Positions 16,729-25,640 are shown, counted from the first letter of the stretch. The stretch: DNA of 64,000 bases from Olsenella_K sp050953285 (GCA_050953285.1 JBMNMK010000002.1:1116001-1180000), one strand, 5' to 3'. The notes: generated by a model from the sequence alone, not told the origin. Translations and numbers: made by a program.

Positions 16729-17427
16729 TTAGATTTTGGATGCGACTTCAATCTTTCGGTTCACCAGATGTCCCTGCTCATGCTCGCACCTGATCACAAA
16801 ATCAAAACGATCCAGCGCAGTGCAGAGCGGCAGATCGTTTGCGGGAAATTCTGGCTTGAGAGGGTCTAAGAATTTTGCCCCCGCGCCTTGCGGCAAATCT
16901 GCCACGGCACTCTCTACGTCGTATGTTTCTCCCGTGAGCAAACTCTTGATGTAACAAGCACAGATCACGTCTTCTTCTGCCCTGCTCACTCCTTGGTTTC
17001 CCATGGCCACAATCGAGACCTGCTCGGGCGCCCGCGCGCGTATATAGCGCGCACACGCACGAGCATTGACCAAAGACCCCGTTATGATTTCATCTGCATG
17101 CTGCGCGTGCACAAGTCCCTGCGTGCCGGCGCTGGTGGTATGGATCACAAGCTTCTGGAGCACATCTTCTGGCGCCACCTCAGAGGGCGCGTTGCCAAAA
17201 TCAAAACCTTCCACCCGCGCACCCCTACGCTCACCAAACGTCACCGCATCTGGAAAGAGCGCCGCCAGCGCGCGAGCCTCATCCAGCGACCCAGTAGGCA
17301 GTATCTTTTGAGCCCCATAGGCAAACAGGTAGCACTCCAGCGTAAACGCCCGAAACACATCAATAATTATCGTCAGTCCACGCGCCAGGTCCGCGCCTTC
17401 TATAAGCTCTAAGATCTTGATATCCAC
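16729..17427 (-). CDS. ComB-like 2-phosphosulfolactate phosphatase family protein
   Basis: Member of the ComB family, named for the coenzyme M step that dephosphorylates 2-phosphosulfolactate in methanogens. Family landmarks are IIIDVFRAFT near the N-terminus, TFGERRGARVEGFDFGNAP, and TTSAGTQGL. 232 aa matches family length. A methanogenic role is not expected here, and the true substrate is unknown. The GTG start is chosen because GGAGG sits 8 bases before it; a longer frame starts with an ATG lacking a site. It follows rnfB by 30 bases on the same strand, so it may be the last gene of the rnf operon. Confidence 0.8.
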   Translation of the reverse strand: MDIKILELIEGADLARGLTIIIDVFRAFTLECYLFAYGAQKILPTGSLDEARALAALFPDAVTFGERRGARVEGFDFGNAPSEVAPEDVLQKLVIHTTSAGTQGLVHAQHADEIITGSLVNARACARYIRARAPEQVSIVAMGNQGVSRAEEDVICACYIKSLLTGETYDVESAVADLPQGAGAKFLDPLKPEFPANDLPLCTALDRFDFVIRCEHEQGHLVNRKIEVASKI

Positions 17428-17457
17428 CGCTTCACGCCTCCAGCACATACGCTGGAG

Positions 17458-18276
17458 TTACTGTACCTCAGCGCAGAAGGTCAGCGGATGAATGGCTCCC
17501 ACCGGACACTGATCAACACAGATCATGCATCCGCTGCAGCGAACCGTATCAATTTTTGCCACATGGTCATCTATCGTTATGCACTTTTCTGGACATGCGC
17601 GATCACATTTTCCGCAGCCAATGCAGACGTTAGCGCACGACTCCTTGGCGCGTTTTCCCACGTTAGGATTTTGACAAGCGACAAAACTCACCACGCTTGC
17701 CGCACCTTTCTCCTGGATGGAGATAACGTGGCGCGGGCAGACCTTGGTGCATTCACCACAGCCCACACAGCGTTGAGGATTTACCTCCGCTATGCCATGT
17801 TCGTTGATCTTGAGTGCCCCATAGGCACACACGTCCACACAGTCACCAAAGCCTATGCAGCCATAGGTGCACGAGCGTGAGACATGGCTCATGGTCGAGA
17901 AGATCCTGCAGCTTTTTGGGCCATCATAGACGGCGGTACCTCGGATTCTGTCCGGTGCTCCATTGCATGCCACCGCTGCACGTTTGACCTTGACCCCCTC
18001 TTGGGTAACCCCCATGAACTCGGCCAGCTCACCTGCCACCTTAGCGCCACCCGGCACACAATCATTGCACGGGGCACCTTCTAAAACCGCATGCGCATAC
18101 CCTTCACAACCAGGGTGTCCACATGAGCCGCAGTTGAGACCTGGCAAGATGGCGCAGATCTTTTCCAGGCGCTCATCTTCTTCCACATGCAGCGCGTGGG
18201 AAGAAAAACTCAATATGAGAGCACCTATAAGCCCAAGACCTGTCACCAGAACAACGGTAAGTACAATCGACTGCAT
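17458..18276 (-). CDS. rnfB: Rnf complex subunit RnfB (multi-cluster ferredoxin subunit)
   Basis: Electron-entry subunit that accepts electrons from reduced ferredoxin. It has an N-terminal membrane helix (about 5-27), then the Rnf/Fe-S domain CGSCGHPGCEGYA, a CTYGCIGFGDCVDVC cluster, and several 2[4Fe-4S] ferredoxin motifs (CVGCGECTKVCP, CIGCGKCDRACP, CSGCMICVDQCP). Together these could hold five or more clusters. 272 aa. TAGGAG precedes the ATG. It is 8 bases after rnfA. Last of the six rnf genes (order C-D-G-E-A-B). Confidence 0.95.
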   Translation of the reverse strand: MQSIVLTVVLVTGLGLIGALILSFSSHALHVEEDERLEKICAILPGLNCGSCGHPGCEGYAHAVLEGAPCNDCVPGGAKVAGELAEFMGVTQEGVKVKRAAVACNGAPDRIRGTAVYDGPKSCRIFSTMSHVSRSCTYGCIGFGDCVDVCAYGALKINEHGIAEVNPQRCVGCGECTKVCPRHVISIQEKGAASVVSFVACQNPNVGKRAKESCANVCIGCGKCDRACPEKCITIDDHVAKIDTVRCSGCMICVDQCPVGAIHPLTFCAEVQ

Positions 18277-18284
18277 GCTCGCTC

Positions 18285-18875
18285 CTATGCGCCAAAGAGA
18301 TGTTCGATAACGCCCGAGAACCCCATGAAGCTCATGGCAACAATGGCGGCAGAAATGAGCGTGATGGGAAGCCCCTTGAAGACTTCAGGAGGATTTGCCT
18401 CCTCAACCGTGCGCCGCACGCCCGAGAAAATGACCATGGCAAGCAAGAAGCCAAGACCTGCGCCCAAAGCCGCCACCAACGATTGCAGATACGTGTAGCC
18501 GTTATCGATGCTCAAGATGGTGACGCCCAAAACGGCGCAGTTGGTGGTAATGAGGGGCAGGTACACACCCAATGAGCGATAGAGAGCGGGGATGAATTTT
18601 TTTATCGCCATCTCCAGCAGCTGTACCAGCGTGGCTATGACCAAGATGAAGGTGATGGTCTGCAGATATTCAAGGTGCCACAGAACCAAAAGTCGCTCGA
18701 GTGGCCATGTCACAGCGCTGGCAAGCAGCATGACAAAGGTGACCGCAATGCCCATACCAACAGCAGAATCAAGCTTTTTTGAGACGCCCAAGAAGGGGCA
18801 AATACCCAAAAAGCGTACCAGGACAAAATTGTTGACCAGAATCATGCCAAAAAGAATTGATGCATACTGCGCCAT
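18285..18875 (-). CDS. rnfA: Rnf complex membrane subunit RnfA
   Basis: Integral membrane subunit with six helices, part of the ion-translocating core; RnfA and RnfE hold a shared membrane Fe-S cluster in characterised complexes. The typical stretch VRFLGICPFLGVSK carries one conserved Cys, and VLGVTILSIDNG follows after TNCA. 196 aa. The ATG at 18875 shares a base with the rnfE stop (TGATG) and has GGAGG 10 bases upstream; a GTG two codons earlier is too close to that site. Confidence 0.95.
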   Translation of the reverse strand: MAQYASILFGMILVNNFVLVRFLGICPFLGVSKKLDSAVGMGIAVTFVMLLASAVTWPLERLLVLWHLEYLQTITFILVIATLVQLLEMAIKKFIPALYRSLGVYLPLITTNCAVLGVTILSIDNGYTYLQSLVAALGAGLGFLLAMVIFSGVRRTVEEANPPEVFKGLPITLISAAIVAMSFMGFSGVIEHLFGA

Positions 18876-19633
18876 CAGCACTCAGCCTCCTTAGCCACTT
18901 CTCTCTGAGCGCTCCGCGCTAACTCTGAGGCCGAAACCGCCGCCTCCAGCTTGTCATACAGTTCCTCTTTACCGGACGCCGCACAGTTCATGCCACATGC
19001 AGCGCACACGTCTTCAGCCTCGGGCAGCTTATAGTTTGCGTTGCGATGCCGCTCAAGTGCAACGGACGCCGCCAGGATGATACCGAGCGTCGCAAAACCT
19101 CCCGCCGGCGTAACCATGATCAGCATGGGCTCAATAAAGTCAGGAAGAACTGGGATGCCCAAAAACGTTCCTGCGCCCAAAACTTCTCTGATGGCACTCA
19201 TGAGAATGAGCGTTGCGGTAAAGCCAAGTCCCATGCCCAGTCCGTCAGCCGCCGATTCTAAAACCCCATGCTTTGAGGCAAACGATTCCGCACGCCCCAG
19301 CACAATGCAGTTGACCACAATCAGGGAAAGGTAGATACCCAGCGCATCGTTGAGCGCCGGAAAATAGGCTTCCACCACCATCATGACCAAGGTGACAAAG
19401 CTGGCAATAATGATGATAAATGCCGGTATGCGCACCGAATCCGGTATGAGCCTGCGCACGAGCGAGACCACAATACCAGATCCTACCAGCACAAACGTGG
19501 TGGCAAGGCCCATGCCAATGCCGTTTGAGACAGCCGTTGTCACCGCAAGGGTAGAACACAGGCCAAGCGCCTGTCTGAGCACAGGATTTTCTCGCAAAAG
19601 CCCAGCTGTCAGGATGTCTGTCTTCTCGCTCAT
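18875..19633 (-). CDS. rnfE: Rnf complex membrane subunit RnfE with Cys-rich tail
   Basis: Homologue of RnfA with six helices; conserved segments are NPVLRQALGLCSTLAVTT and VVNCIVLGRAESFASKHG. At 252 aa it is longer than most RnfE (about 200-230). The extra C-terminal tail, after about residue 200, contains a C-x2-C-x3-C set (Cys210, Cys213, Cys217) and ends in Cys. GGAGG precedes the ATG, which overlaps the rnfG stop. The core function is secure; the tail's function is unknown. Confidence 0.94.
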   Translation of the reverse strand: MSEKTDILTAGLLRENPVLRQALGLCSTLAVTTAVSNGIGMGLATTFVLVGSGIVVSLVRRLIPDSVRIPAFIIIIASFVTLVMMVVEAYFPALNDALGIYLSLIVVNCIVLGRAESFASKHGVLESAADGLGMGLGFTATLILMSAIREVLGAGTFLGIPVLPDFIEPMLIMVTPAGGFATLGIILAASVALERHRNANYKLPEAEDVCAACGMNCAASGKEELYDKLEAAVSASELARSAQREVAKEAEC

Positions 19634-20205
19634 GCGCTCACCTCCTGATACGCGCTGCACGCCGCGTTGAATGCCGCCAAGGCCGCCTTGGAAGAGATGG
19701 TGGCGCCACTTATGGTGTCAATCTGTGCGACGTCAACGCCCGATGCATCACGCCCCACAAACTGGCCAATAAACGACTCCTCAGAAATCCTGCTGCCAAG
19801 TCCCGGCGTCTCCGAATTCTGCATGGCAACTATGTTGATAACAGTGCCATCCAGGCCAAACGCAACCGCCAGCGGCACCTCTCCGCCATAGCCCTTAGAT
19901 TGAGCAACAATGATGTATCCGCTCGTCTCCCCAGAGGCATCGCGGGCGAGAAGGGCCTGCGTGCAGTCCTCTTGTGTGCACGTAACCTCTTCAAACGATG
20001 CCGCCTCTGGCATAAGCGCCGCATAGGTCTCCTGTGCCTTCTCCTGTGCCGTAGCCGCTGCAATGGGAGCGGTGATGTAGTGTGCAAATCCCAGAAGCGC
20101 AGAGGATACAGCACAGATGAGCACCAGAACGATAACGGGTTTGACGAGGGAATTCTGCGCCTGGACACTTTGCGTAGGCGCCTCGGCCTGCTTACTCACC
20201 GCCAT
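19630..20205 (-). CDS. rnfG: Rnf complex flavoprotein subunit RnfG
   Basis: Extracytoplasmic FMN subunit anchored by one N-terminal helix (about 20-42). The covalent flavin motif SGATISS lies near the C-terminus, with the phosphoester-linked Thr/Ser in the usual position, and YGGEVPLAVAFGLDGTV is the typical FMN-domain strand. 191 aa. GAGGAGAGGTG precedes the chosen ATG. The start overlaps the rnfD end by 14 bases and the stop overlaps rnfE (ATGA), so translation is coupled. Confidence 0.94.
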   Translation of the reverse strand: MAVSKQAEAPTQSVQAQNSLVKPVIVLVLICAVSSALLGFAHYITAPIAAATAQEKAQETYAALMPEAASFEEVTCTQEDCTQALLARDASGETSGYIIVAQSKGYGGEVPLAVAFGLDGTVINIVAMQNSETPGLGSRISEESFIGQFVGRDASGVDVAQIDTISGATISSKAALAAFNAACSAYQEVSA

Positions 20206-21208
20206 CACCTCTCCTCTTGGCGCGCGCAAAGCTCTTCTTGGGTGCACCGAGAGGCCGCGCGCGTGTGGCGTCGTCGATAAACGGCACCAGAAGACTCATG
20301 AATAAGATTGAGTACGCACACCCCTCATTCATGTTGCCCCAGAAGCGGATAAGGCATGTGATCAGCGCCAATCCGCATGCAAAGACAACTTTTCCCCGGA
20401 CGGTCAGAGGGGCTGTGGTGTAGTCGGTTGCCATGAACACAGCCCCTAAGAGCACACCGCCGGAAAGAATCTGCGCCACGGGATCAAGCCCCATCAGAGC
20501 GGAAAACACAAAGACGAGTCCTGTATAGATGACCGGTACGTGCCAGCTAATGGTCTTTTTTGCCAGAAGATAGGCAAAGCCCAAAAGGATGGCGAGCGCA
20601 CTCGTCTCTCCCAACACACCCATCTCAGTTCCCAAAAACATGTCCAACCAAGGGAGTTTTTCCGCTGTCTGGGCAAGCATCGTGGCAGAACTCACCGCAT
20701 CATAGCTGCTCAACATCACCTGCGGCACCGGATAGCTTGTCATAGCTGCCGGCCATGAGATGGAAAGGATGATGCGCGCCACGATGGCCGGGTTGGCAAA
20801 GTTCTTTCCAATACCGCCAAAAAGCTCTTTTACCAGCACAATTGCAATGAAACACCCCACGACCACCATATAAAGCGGAAGGCTTGCTGGTACGTTGAAT
20901 GCCACCAAGACCCCGGTTACCGCGGCCGAGAGATCTCCTACCGTTTGAGGAGTCTTTCTCAAACGGCACCACAGATACTCAAATGCCACCGAAGATGCCA
21001 CTGAAACCGCAATCAAAAGTGCCGCACGCAAGCCAAATATCACCACGGCAGCAATGGCTGCAGGCGTCAGGGCAACCAGCATGGTGCGCATGATGCTTCG
21101 AGTCGTAGTTGTACCCACGATCTGTGGAGCGACCGATAAGCTCAGCGCGGATTCAAAGTTATTACCAGGCGCTGCTGCTTGGTTCTTCTCGCCTTTATCC
21201 TCTGCCAT
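20192..21208 (-). CDS. rnfD: Rnf complex membrane flavoprotein subunit RnfD
   Basis: NqrB/RnfD family membrane subunit with about nine helices, believed to carry ions and a covalent FMN. The flavin region reads DAVSSATMLA, where many family members have S-G-A-T-P; the Thr is kept. GGIGKNFANPAIVARIIL is the conserved family block. 338 aa. The first 15 residues are a disordered leader that contains the dispersed 12-mer, read as Gly-Glu-Lys-Asn. The start overlaps the end of rnfC by 14 bases. Confidence 0.94.
   Translation of the reverse strand: MAEDKGEKNQAAAPGNNFESALSLSVAPQIVGTTTTRSIMRTMLVALTPAAIAAVVIFGLRAALLIAVSVASSVAFEYLWCRLRKTPQTVGDLSAAVTGVLVAFNVPASLPLYMVVVGCFIAIVLVKELFGGIGKNFANPAIVARIILSISWPAAMTSYPVPQVMLSSYDAVSSATMLAQTAEKLPWLDMFLGTEMGVLGETSALAILLGFAYLLAKKTISWHVPVIYTGLVFVFSALMGLDPVAQILSGGVLLGAVFMATDYTTAPLTVRGKVVFACGLALITCLIRFWGNMNEGCAYSILFMSLLVPFIDDATRARPLGAPKKSFARAKRRGDGGE
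21181..21193 (-). repeat. Dispersed repeat core GGCGAGAAGAACC
   Basis: Exact 13-base core on the minus strand, in the disordered N-terminal leader of RnfD (codes Gly-Glu-Lys-Asn). Confidence 0.85.
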
Positions 21209-22553
21209 CTTGCGCCCTCCTCTGCGCGCGCTTTCTTTCCTTCACGAGCGATCGCGCTAGGCGAACGTTTTGCGTCAGGGGTTGTCTGGCAGGACAGACA
21301 TATGAGCATGTTCCGCACTCCATGCACAGGTCTGCCATGTATTTGTCCAGAGCGGCCGTGTCTCCTCGGGTGTACGCCTTCATGATGTCTACAGGCGACA
21401 AGGACATGGGGCAGGAATTTACGCAGGTGCCGCAACGTATGCATGCGGTGGTTTCCATCTCCTGTGACCCCTCTTGGGTAAATGCAAGAAGACCTGAGTT
21501 CTGGCGCACAATGGGATAGTCGAGATCAACCTGAGAGACGCCCATCATGGGGCCTCCGGTCACCACCTTGTACGGATTTGACTTGAGCCCGCAGTATTCC
21601 AAAACCTCCCTGATGGGAGTACCTATGGCAACGTCGAGATTTTGAGGGCGTGCCACCGCGTCGCCCGCCACCGTGATACGACGTCTGACCAGCGGCATTC
21701 CATCTTCAAGGAAGCGCCCAATGCACGACATGGTCGTGACGTTAAAGAGAACACATCCCACGTCCGTTGTATGACCACCGCGCGGTACTTCTCGCCCTGT
21801 TGCGTTTCTGACCAAGACATGCGCAGCACCTTGCGGATAGCGCGTCGTCATGGAAAGCACCTCGATGCGCTTGTCCGCAGCACAGGTCTTCTTGAGGATT
21901 TCGATAGCTTTTGGTTTGTTGTCCTCAATGCAGATCACGGCGCGCCCAATACCGGAGAGGTCCAAGCAGGTAGAGATACCTTTGAGAATGGTATCGGGGT
22001 GCTCGACCATCTCTCGGTAGTCGCTTGACAGATACGGCTCACACTCTGCGCCGTTCACGAGCCAAGTGTCGATGTTATCTATATCCACGTTGAGCTTGAG
22101 CTCCGTGGGAAAACCCGCGCCACCAAGACCCACAATGCCGCTGTACTTTACGGCATGGATGAGCATCTCATAGGTTGGGACATCAGGCGGCCAGACGGAG
22201 TCGTCGAGCGTCTGCTTGCCATCGGGCTCAATGATGACTGCCACGTCTCTTCTGCCGTCCGCATAATAAATGTTGCGAATCTCGGTGACCGTACCAGAGA
22301 CCGACGAAAAGATATCCGACGTTGTTCTTGCCTCGGCATGACCTATGAGCGTACCCACGTTGACATGGTCTTTTTTCTTTACGCAGGGCTGGCACTGAGC
22401 ACCTATGTGTTGCTGCATTGGCAAGATTATCTGTGTTGGAACAGGCATAACCTCAGTCGGCATATCTGCCGTCACCTTGTTATGCGTCAGATCCACACCG
22501 CGCCGCTCTCTCAATTTGAGAAGCGAATGCGCAATGCCCCCCAAGCATCCCAT
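21195..22553 (-). CDS. rnfC: Rnf complex NADH-binding subunit RnfC
   Basis: Peripheral subunit that reduces NAD+ with electrons from the complex. The nucleotide/FMN region is GLGGAGFPTELKL with VNGAECEPYL following. Two [4Fe-4S] sites are seen, CIRCGTCVNSCP and CMECGTCSYVCP. Ends in a basic, Arg-rich tail. The ATG at 22553 is chosen because GAGGGGGG lies 6 bases upstream; the frame is open 21 codons further without a site. 452 aa. First gene of the minus-strand rnf operon, divergent from an alcohol dehydrogenase, which suggests joint redox control. Confidence 0.94.
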   Translation of the reverse strand: MGCLGGIAHSLLKLRERRGVDLTHNKVTADMPTEVMPVPTQIILPMQQHIGAQCQPCVKKKDHVNVGTLIGHAEARTTSDIFSSVSGTVTEIRNIYYADGRRDVAVIIEPDGKQTLDDSVWPPDVPTYEMLIHAVKYSGIVGLGGAGFPTELKLNVDIDNIDTWLVNGAECEPYLSSDYREMVEHPDTILKGISTCLDLSGIGRAVICIEDNKPKAIEILKKTCAADKRIEVLSMTTRYPQGAAHVLVRNATGREVPRGGHTTDVGCVLFNVTTMSCIGRFLEDGMPLVRRRITVAGDAVARPQNLDVAIGTPIREVLEYCGLKSNPYKVVTGGPMMGVSQVDLDYPIVRQNSGLLAFTQEGSQEMETTACIRCGTCVNSCPMSLSPVDIMKAYTRGDTAALDKYMADLCMECGTCSYVCPARQPLTQNVRLARSLVKERKRAQRRAQDGRG

Positions 22554-23093
22554 GTTGCCCCCCTCGGCATGGACTATGAAGTTAAATATCAGCACTGTGT
22601 AATGATGTTGAAACAAATACCAATCGCTGATTACCTAAATAAAGCATGACTTGACTACTATTGCCTATACATTCTGGTGTACGGAGCAAGATTGCGTTTC
22701 AATGGCATGAGCGGTCGCTAATGAGCAGGTCAATGGGTGTTTCCAACATATTTCAACACCGGTGTACGCTCGTTGAGGCCTATGAAAGAGCTTGGGGATC
22801 CAAAAGATGACACGCAAAAACCCATATAAAAACAAGGAGAAAATGTATCCAGGTCAAGGAAGATATTTGTAATTTGCTTTGCGACACACATTTGACAAAC
22901 GTATTTGCTAGGATGCTAAAAACACTTGGTTAGCGGGGCACATTTGTACGTAAACGTATATATTTCCTAGGTAAGTGGAATACTATCAATTGTTCCACGT
23001 CATGAATGCTCCCCTGTCTTATGCTTCCCCCTCTTTTAGATAGAGCTCCGTATAAGACACGAGTGTATCTTGTTCCCGAACGAAAGGAAGTCT
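22554..23093. promoter_or_regulatory. Divergent control region between rnfC and alcohol dehydrogenase
   Basis: 540 bases, AT-richer than the flanks, with no supported gene. A TTGACA at 22892-22897 is a candidate -35 box for the dehydrogenase, though the -10 at the right distance is weak. A perfect inverted repeat GTGGAA (22975-22980) and TTCCAC (22993-22998), 12 bases apart, lies about 95 bases before the dehydrogenase start and looks like an operator. It does not match the Rex consensus as I know it. The long untranslated leader could hold more control elements. Confidence 0.45.
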
Positions 23094-24308
23094 ATGAACG
23101 ACTTCATTTTCCAGTCCCCGACAAAGTTTGTCTTTGGCTCGTCTGCCGTTGAGCGGACTGGGGAAGAGATCCAAGCACTTGGGTTAAGCCGTGTTCTTCT
23201 CGTCTACGGCGGTGGCTCCGTTAAGGCATCGGGCCTTTTGGAGAAAGTGGAAACATCCCTCAAGAATGCAGAGATCTCATTTATTGAGCTCGGTGGTGTT
23301 AGACCCAATCCTGAGGTCGATTTTGTCCGCCAAGGCGCCAACATTGCACGCGATAACGCCTGTGACCTCATCTTGGGCATCGGCGGTGGCTCCGTTATTG
23401 ATACGGCAAAGGCCATTGCCTTTACGGCCGTTTCCAAGAAAGACGCATGGGACTTCTTCTCTGGAGAAGCACACATCACCTCATGCTTGCCCGTGGCATG
23501 CGTCCTCACCATTCCTGCGGCGGGCTCTGAAGCATCTGGCTCGTGCGTTATCAGCAATGATGAGCTGTCGCTCAAAAAGGGTGTGAGTAGCGATCTCTTT
23601 AGGCCAAAAATTGCCATCATGGATCCTACGGTCACCTATACGCTTCCCTTGTATCAGACAGGCGCTGGCGTGACCGATATGATCTGCCACATAGCAGAAC
23701 GCTACTTCAGCTCTGTAGGTTCAGTTCCTGTGACTGATAACATCTCCACGGGTCTTATCCGTGCCATCATGGATTCAGCACGCGTTGTTATCAAGAATCC
23801 TGAGGATTACGACGCCCGCGCAAACATCATGTGGGCAGGCACGCTTGCCCACAACGACCTGTGCGGTTGTGGCCGCAACAGCTCACTTGAAAAGCACGCG
23901 GGCGGCTGGGAAAGCCATGGCTTAGAGCATGAGATCTCCGCTCACCGTCCAGAGGTTGCACACGGCGCTGGTCTTGCGGTCATTTTGCCCGCATGGATGC
24001 GTTATGTCTGGAAAAAGCGTCCCGAGCGCTTCCTTTCGTTTGCCGCTGACGTCTTTGGTCTCACCCCAGAAGATATGACACCGGAGAGCATTGAAACCAC
24101 GGTCCTTGCAGCCATTGATATGCTCCAGGAGTTCTTTGTAAGCATGGGCATGCCAAAGACGCTTGATGATCTGGATCTGTCCGTGGAGGAAATTGACACG
24201 TGGATTGAGACGCTCAAGGAGAACAAGGGCGAGCCCTTTGGCGAGTTCAAGCCGCTGAGCATGGAAGACGCACGTGCCATCTATCTCTCAGCTTTCAAGA
24301 ACGCATAA
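23094..24308 (+). CDS. Iron-containing alcohol dehydrogenase (BDH/YqhD type)
   Basis: NAD(P)H-dependent reductase of aldehydes to alcohols, such as butanol or 1,2-diols. The nucleotide-binding block is GIGGGSVIDTAKAIAF. Metal ligands come from GVTDMICHIAERYF (Asp, His) and GLEHEISAHRPEVAHGAGLAV (two His). 404 aa is typical. ATG with AAGGAAG 4 bases upstream. Divergent from rnf, so reductant disposal by alcohol formation is likely linked to Rnf. The precise substrate cannot be read. Confidence 0.92.
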   Translation: MNDFIFQSPTKFVFGSSAVERTGEEIQALGLSRVLLVYGGGSVKASGLLEKVETSLKNAEISFIELGGVRPNPEVDFVRQGANIARDNACDLILGIGGGSVIDTAKAIAFTAVSKKDAWDFFSGEAHITSCLPVACVLTIPAAGSEASGSCVISNDELSLKKGVSSDLFRPKIAIMDPTVTYTLPLYQTGAGVTDMICHIAERYFSSVGSVPVTDNISTGLIRAIMDSARVVIKNPEDYDARANIMWAGTLAHNDLCGCGRNSSLEKHAGGWESHGLEHEISAHRPEVAHGAGLAVILPAWMRYVWKKRPERFLSFAADVFGLTPEDMTPESIETTVLAAIDMLQEFFVSMGMPKTLDDLDLSVEEIDTWIETLKENKGEPFGEFKPLSMEDARAIYLSAFKNA

Positions 24309-24329
24309 CCACAACCACATTTACGTGCA

Positions 24330-24370
24330 AGCGCGCCCGAGCTTCTAGCTGGGGCGCGCTCTTCTTTTTT
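24330..24370 (+). terminator. Terminator after alcohol dehydrogenase
   Basis: Stem AGCGCGCCC (24330-24338) and GGGCGCGCT (24352-24360), followed by CTTCTTTTTT. Confidence 0.85.
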
Positions 24371-24438
24371 CCATGATCTTTTGCCCACACCTCTGCGCGC
24401 CCTGTGCATACGCGCACGCGCTCAAAGCTCTAGATGCT

Positions 24439-25218
24439 CTAGATGCGGCGCAGGCCTTCCCATGCCCACATAAGCAGTGGCGCGGGCAAGATCTTTCCCG
24501 CAATACGCATAATGAAGCCGCTGACACAACAGGTTGCAATGGGATAGTTGATCTTGTTGATCATCATTGACCAGTGCACGACATGTTCAGGCGATAAGAG
24601 CGGTTGAGGGTGTTTGACCGTCTGACCGTTTTGCGTCATGCGCGCAACGTCGATGAACTCTGTTTTGATCCAGATAGGACACACAGCAGTGACCGAAATC
24701 TTTCTCCCGCGCAGCTCAAAGCGAAGCGCTCTGGTATAGCTTCTCACAAATGCCTTACTAGCTGCATAAACGTTAAGTCCAGGCAGTGGCTGGAAGCTGG
24801 CACTTGACGCAATCTGCAAGATTTTTCCGCCCGCATGCATGTAGTGAAGAGCAATCTGGGTGACTTCAACCAAGGCACGGCAGTTGATATCAATCATTGC
24901 ATCAACCTCTTGAAGACCAATGTCTGCATACGTACCAAACTTTCCCAACCCGGCAGCATTGACGAGAAGACCTATCTCAAAAGGCCCCTTCTTAGCTGCA
25001 TCTTCGAGCATATCGTTGAGGCGACGGATATCTTCTCCCGAAGAGAGATCCATCGTTACCGGAATAATCCTGTCGCCATACTTCTGCTGCAGCTCTACCA
25101 AGCGCTGTTTGCGGCGCGCAACAACCCATATCTCATCAAGCGACGCATCATTGAGAGCTTGACGCACATACTCACGGCCCAATCCACTTGATGCTCCTGT
25201 AATCAGCGCAATCTTCAT
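24439..25218 (-). CDS. Short-chain dehydrogenase/reductase
   Basis: Classical SDR oxidoreductase. The cofactor motif TGASSGLG is at 7-14, NAAG follows near 87-90, and the catalytic Tyr151-x3-Lys155 (YAASK) has a Ser near 138-141. 259 aa. The C-terminal 40 residues are hydrophobic and may touch the membrane. The ATG overlaps the stop of the upstream small gene (ATGA), so the two are coupled. Substrate unknown; the family includes ketoacyl and steroid reductases. Confidence 0.9.
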   Translation of the reverse strand: MKIALITGASSGLGREYVRQALNDASLDEIWVVARRKQRLVELQQKYGDRIIPVTMDLSSGEDIRRLNDMLEDAAKKGPFEIGLLVNAAGLGKFGTYADIGLQEVDAMIDINCRALVEVTQIALHYMHAGGKILQIASSASFQPLPGLNVYAASKAFVRSYTRALRFELRGRKISVTAVCPIWIKTEFIDVARMTQNGQTVKHPQPLLSPEHVVHWSMMINKINYPIATCCVSGFIMRIAGKILPAPLLMWAWEGLRRI

Positions 25219-25577
25219 TGAGTCTTCCCTACATTGATGGCATCTTCAATAGCTTCTGCAAGCTGGAGCGCTTGCTTTTTATTTTCCGTGATGATGGTGG
25301 CATCTTCTTCGCCGGTTAGAAAGTGAACTATGGCACACGGCCTGATGGAAGGTCCCGCTCAGCCAGAGCCACTCTGCGCAACGGAGCCTGCCTCAACCGA
25401 TGCTATATCTTTCAGTCGTACATACGGATGAGCCAAGAAATCAAAACTGGCACGAAGATATATTCCCTGTTCACCAATTTTGGTATCTGCCACTTCCTGT
25501 GCAGACAAGAAATCCTTCTGCGCAATATCTATGGGAATCGTCGCGGTGGAGTGGAGTGGCTTAAATCTTCGCTTCAT
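25215..25577 (-). pseudogene. Small gene interrupted by an in-frame TGA (nonsense or recoding)
   Basis: GAGGAG precedes an ATG at 25577 that opens a frame beginning MKRRFKPLHSTATIPIDIA and running to TGA at 25359-25361 (codon 73). The same frame then continues without another stop through HFLTGEEDATIITENKKQAL to a TGA at 25215-25217. That stop overlaps the ATG of the dehydrogenase in a coupling ATGA. Both halves look like real protein, so the ancestral gene was about 120 codons. Either the TGA is a nonsense mutation or it is read through, for example as selenocysteine. I could not find a convincing bacterial SECIS hairpin after it. No family recognised. Confidence 0.6.
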
Positions 25578-25640
25578 CGTTAAACTCCTCAATATCACAC
25601 ATGCCATGCCTATATCACAACGTGTTGCGCGTGTGGGTGC

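Noticed and set aside
22975..22998. Rex operator for rnf/alcohol dehydrogenase
   Set aside because: The inverted repeat GTGGAA-N12-TTCCAC does not match the TTGTGA/TCACAA-type Rex sequence.
25310..25361. SECIS element downstream of the in-frame TGA
   Set aside because: Only 2-4 bp helices can be drawn in the required distance; not convincing.
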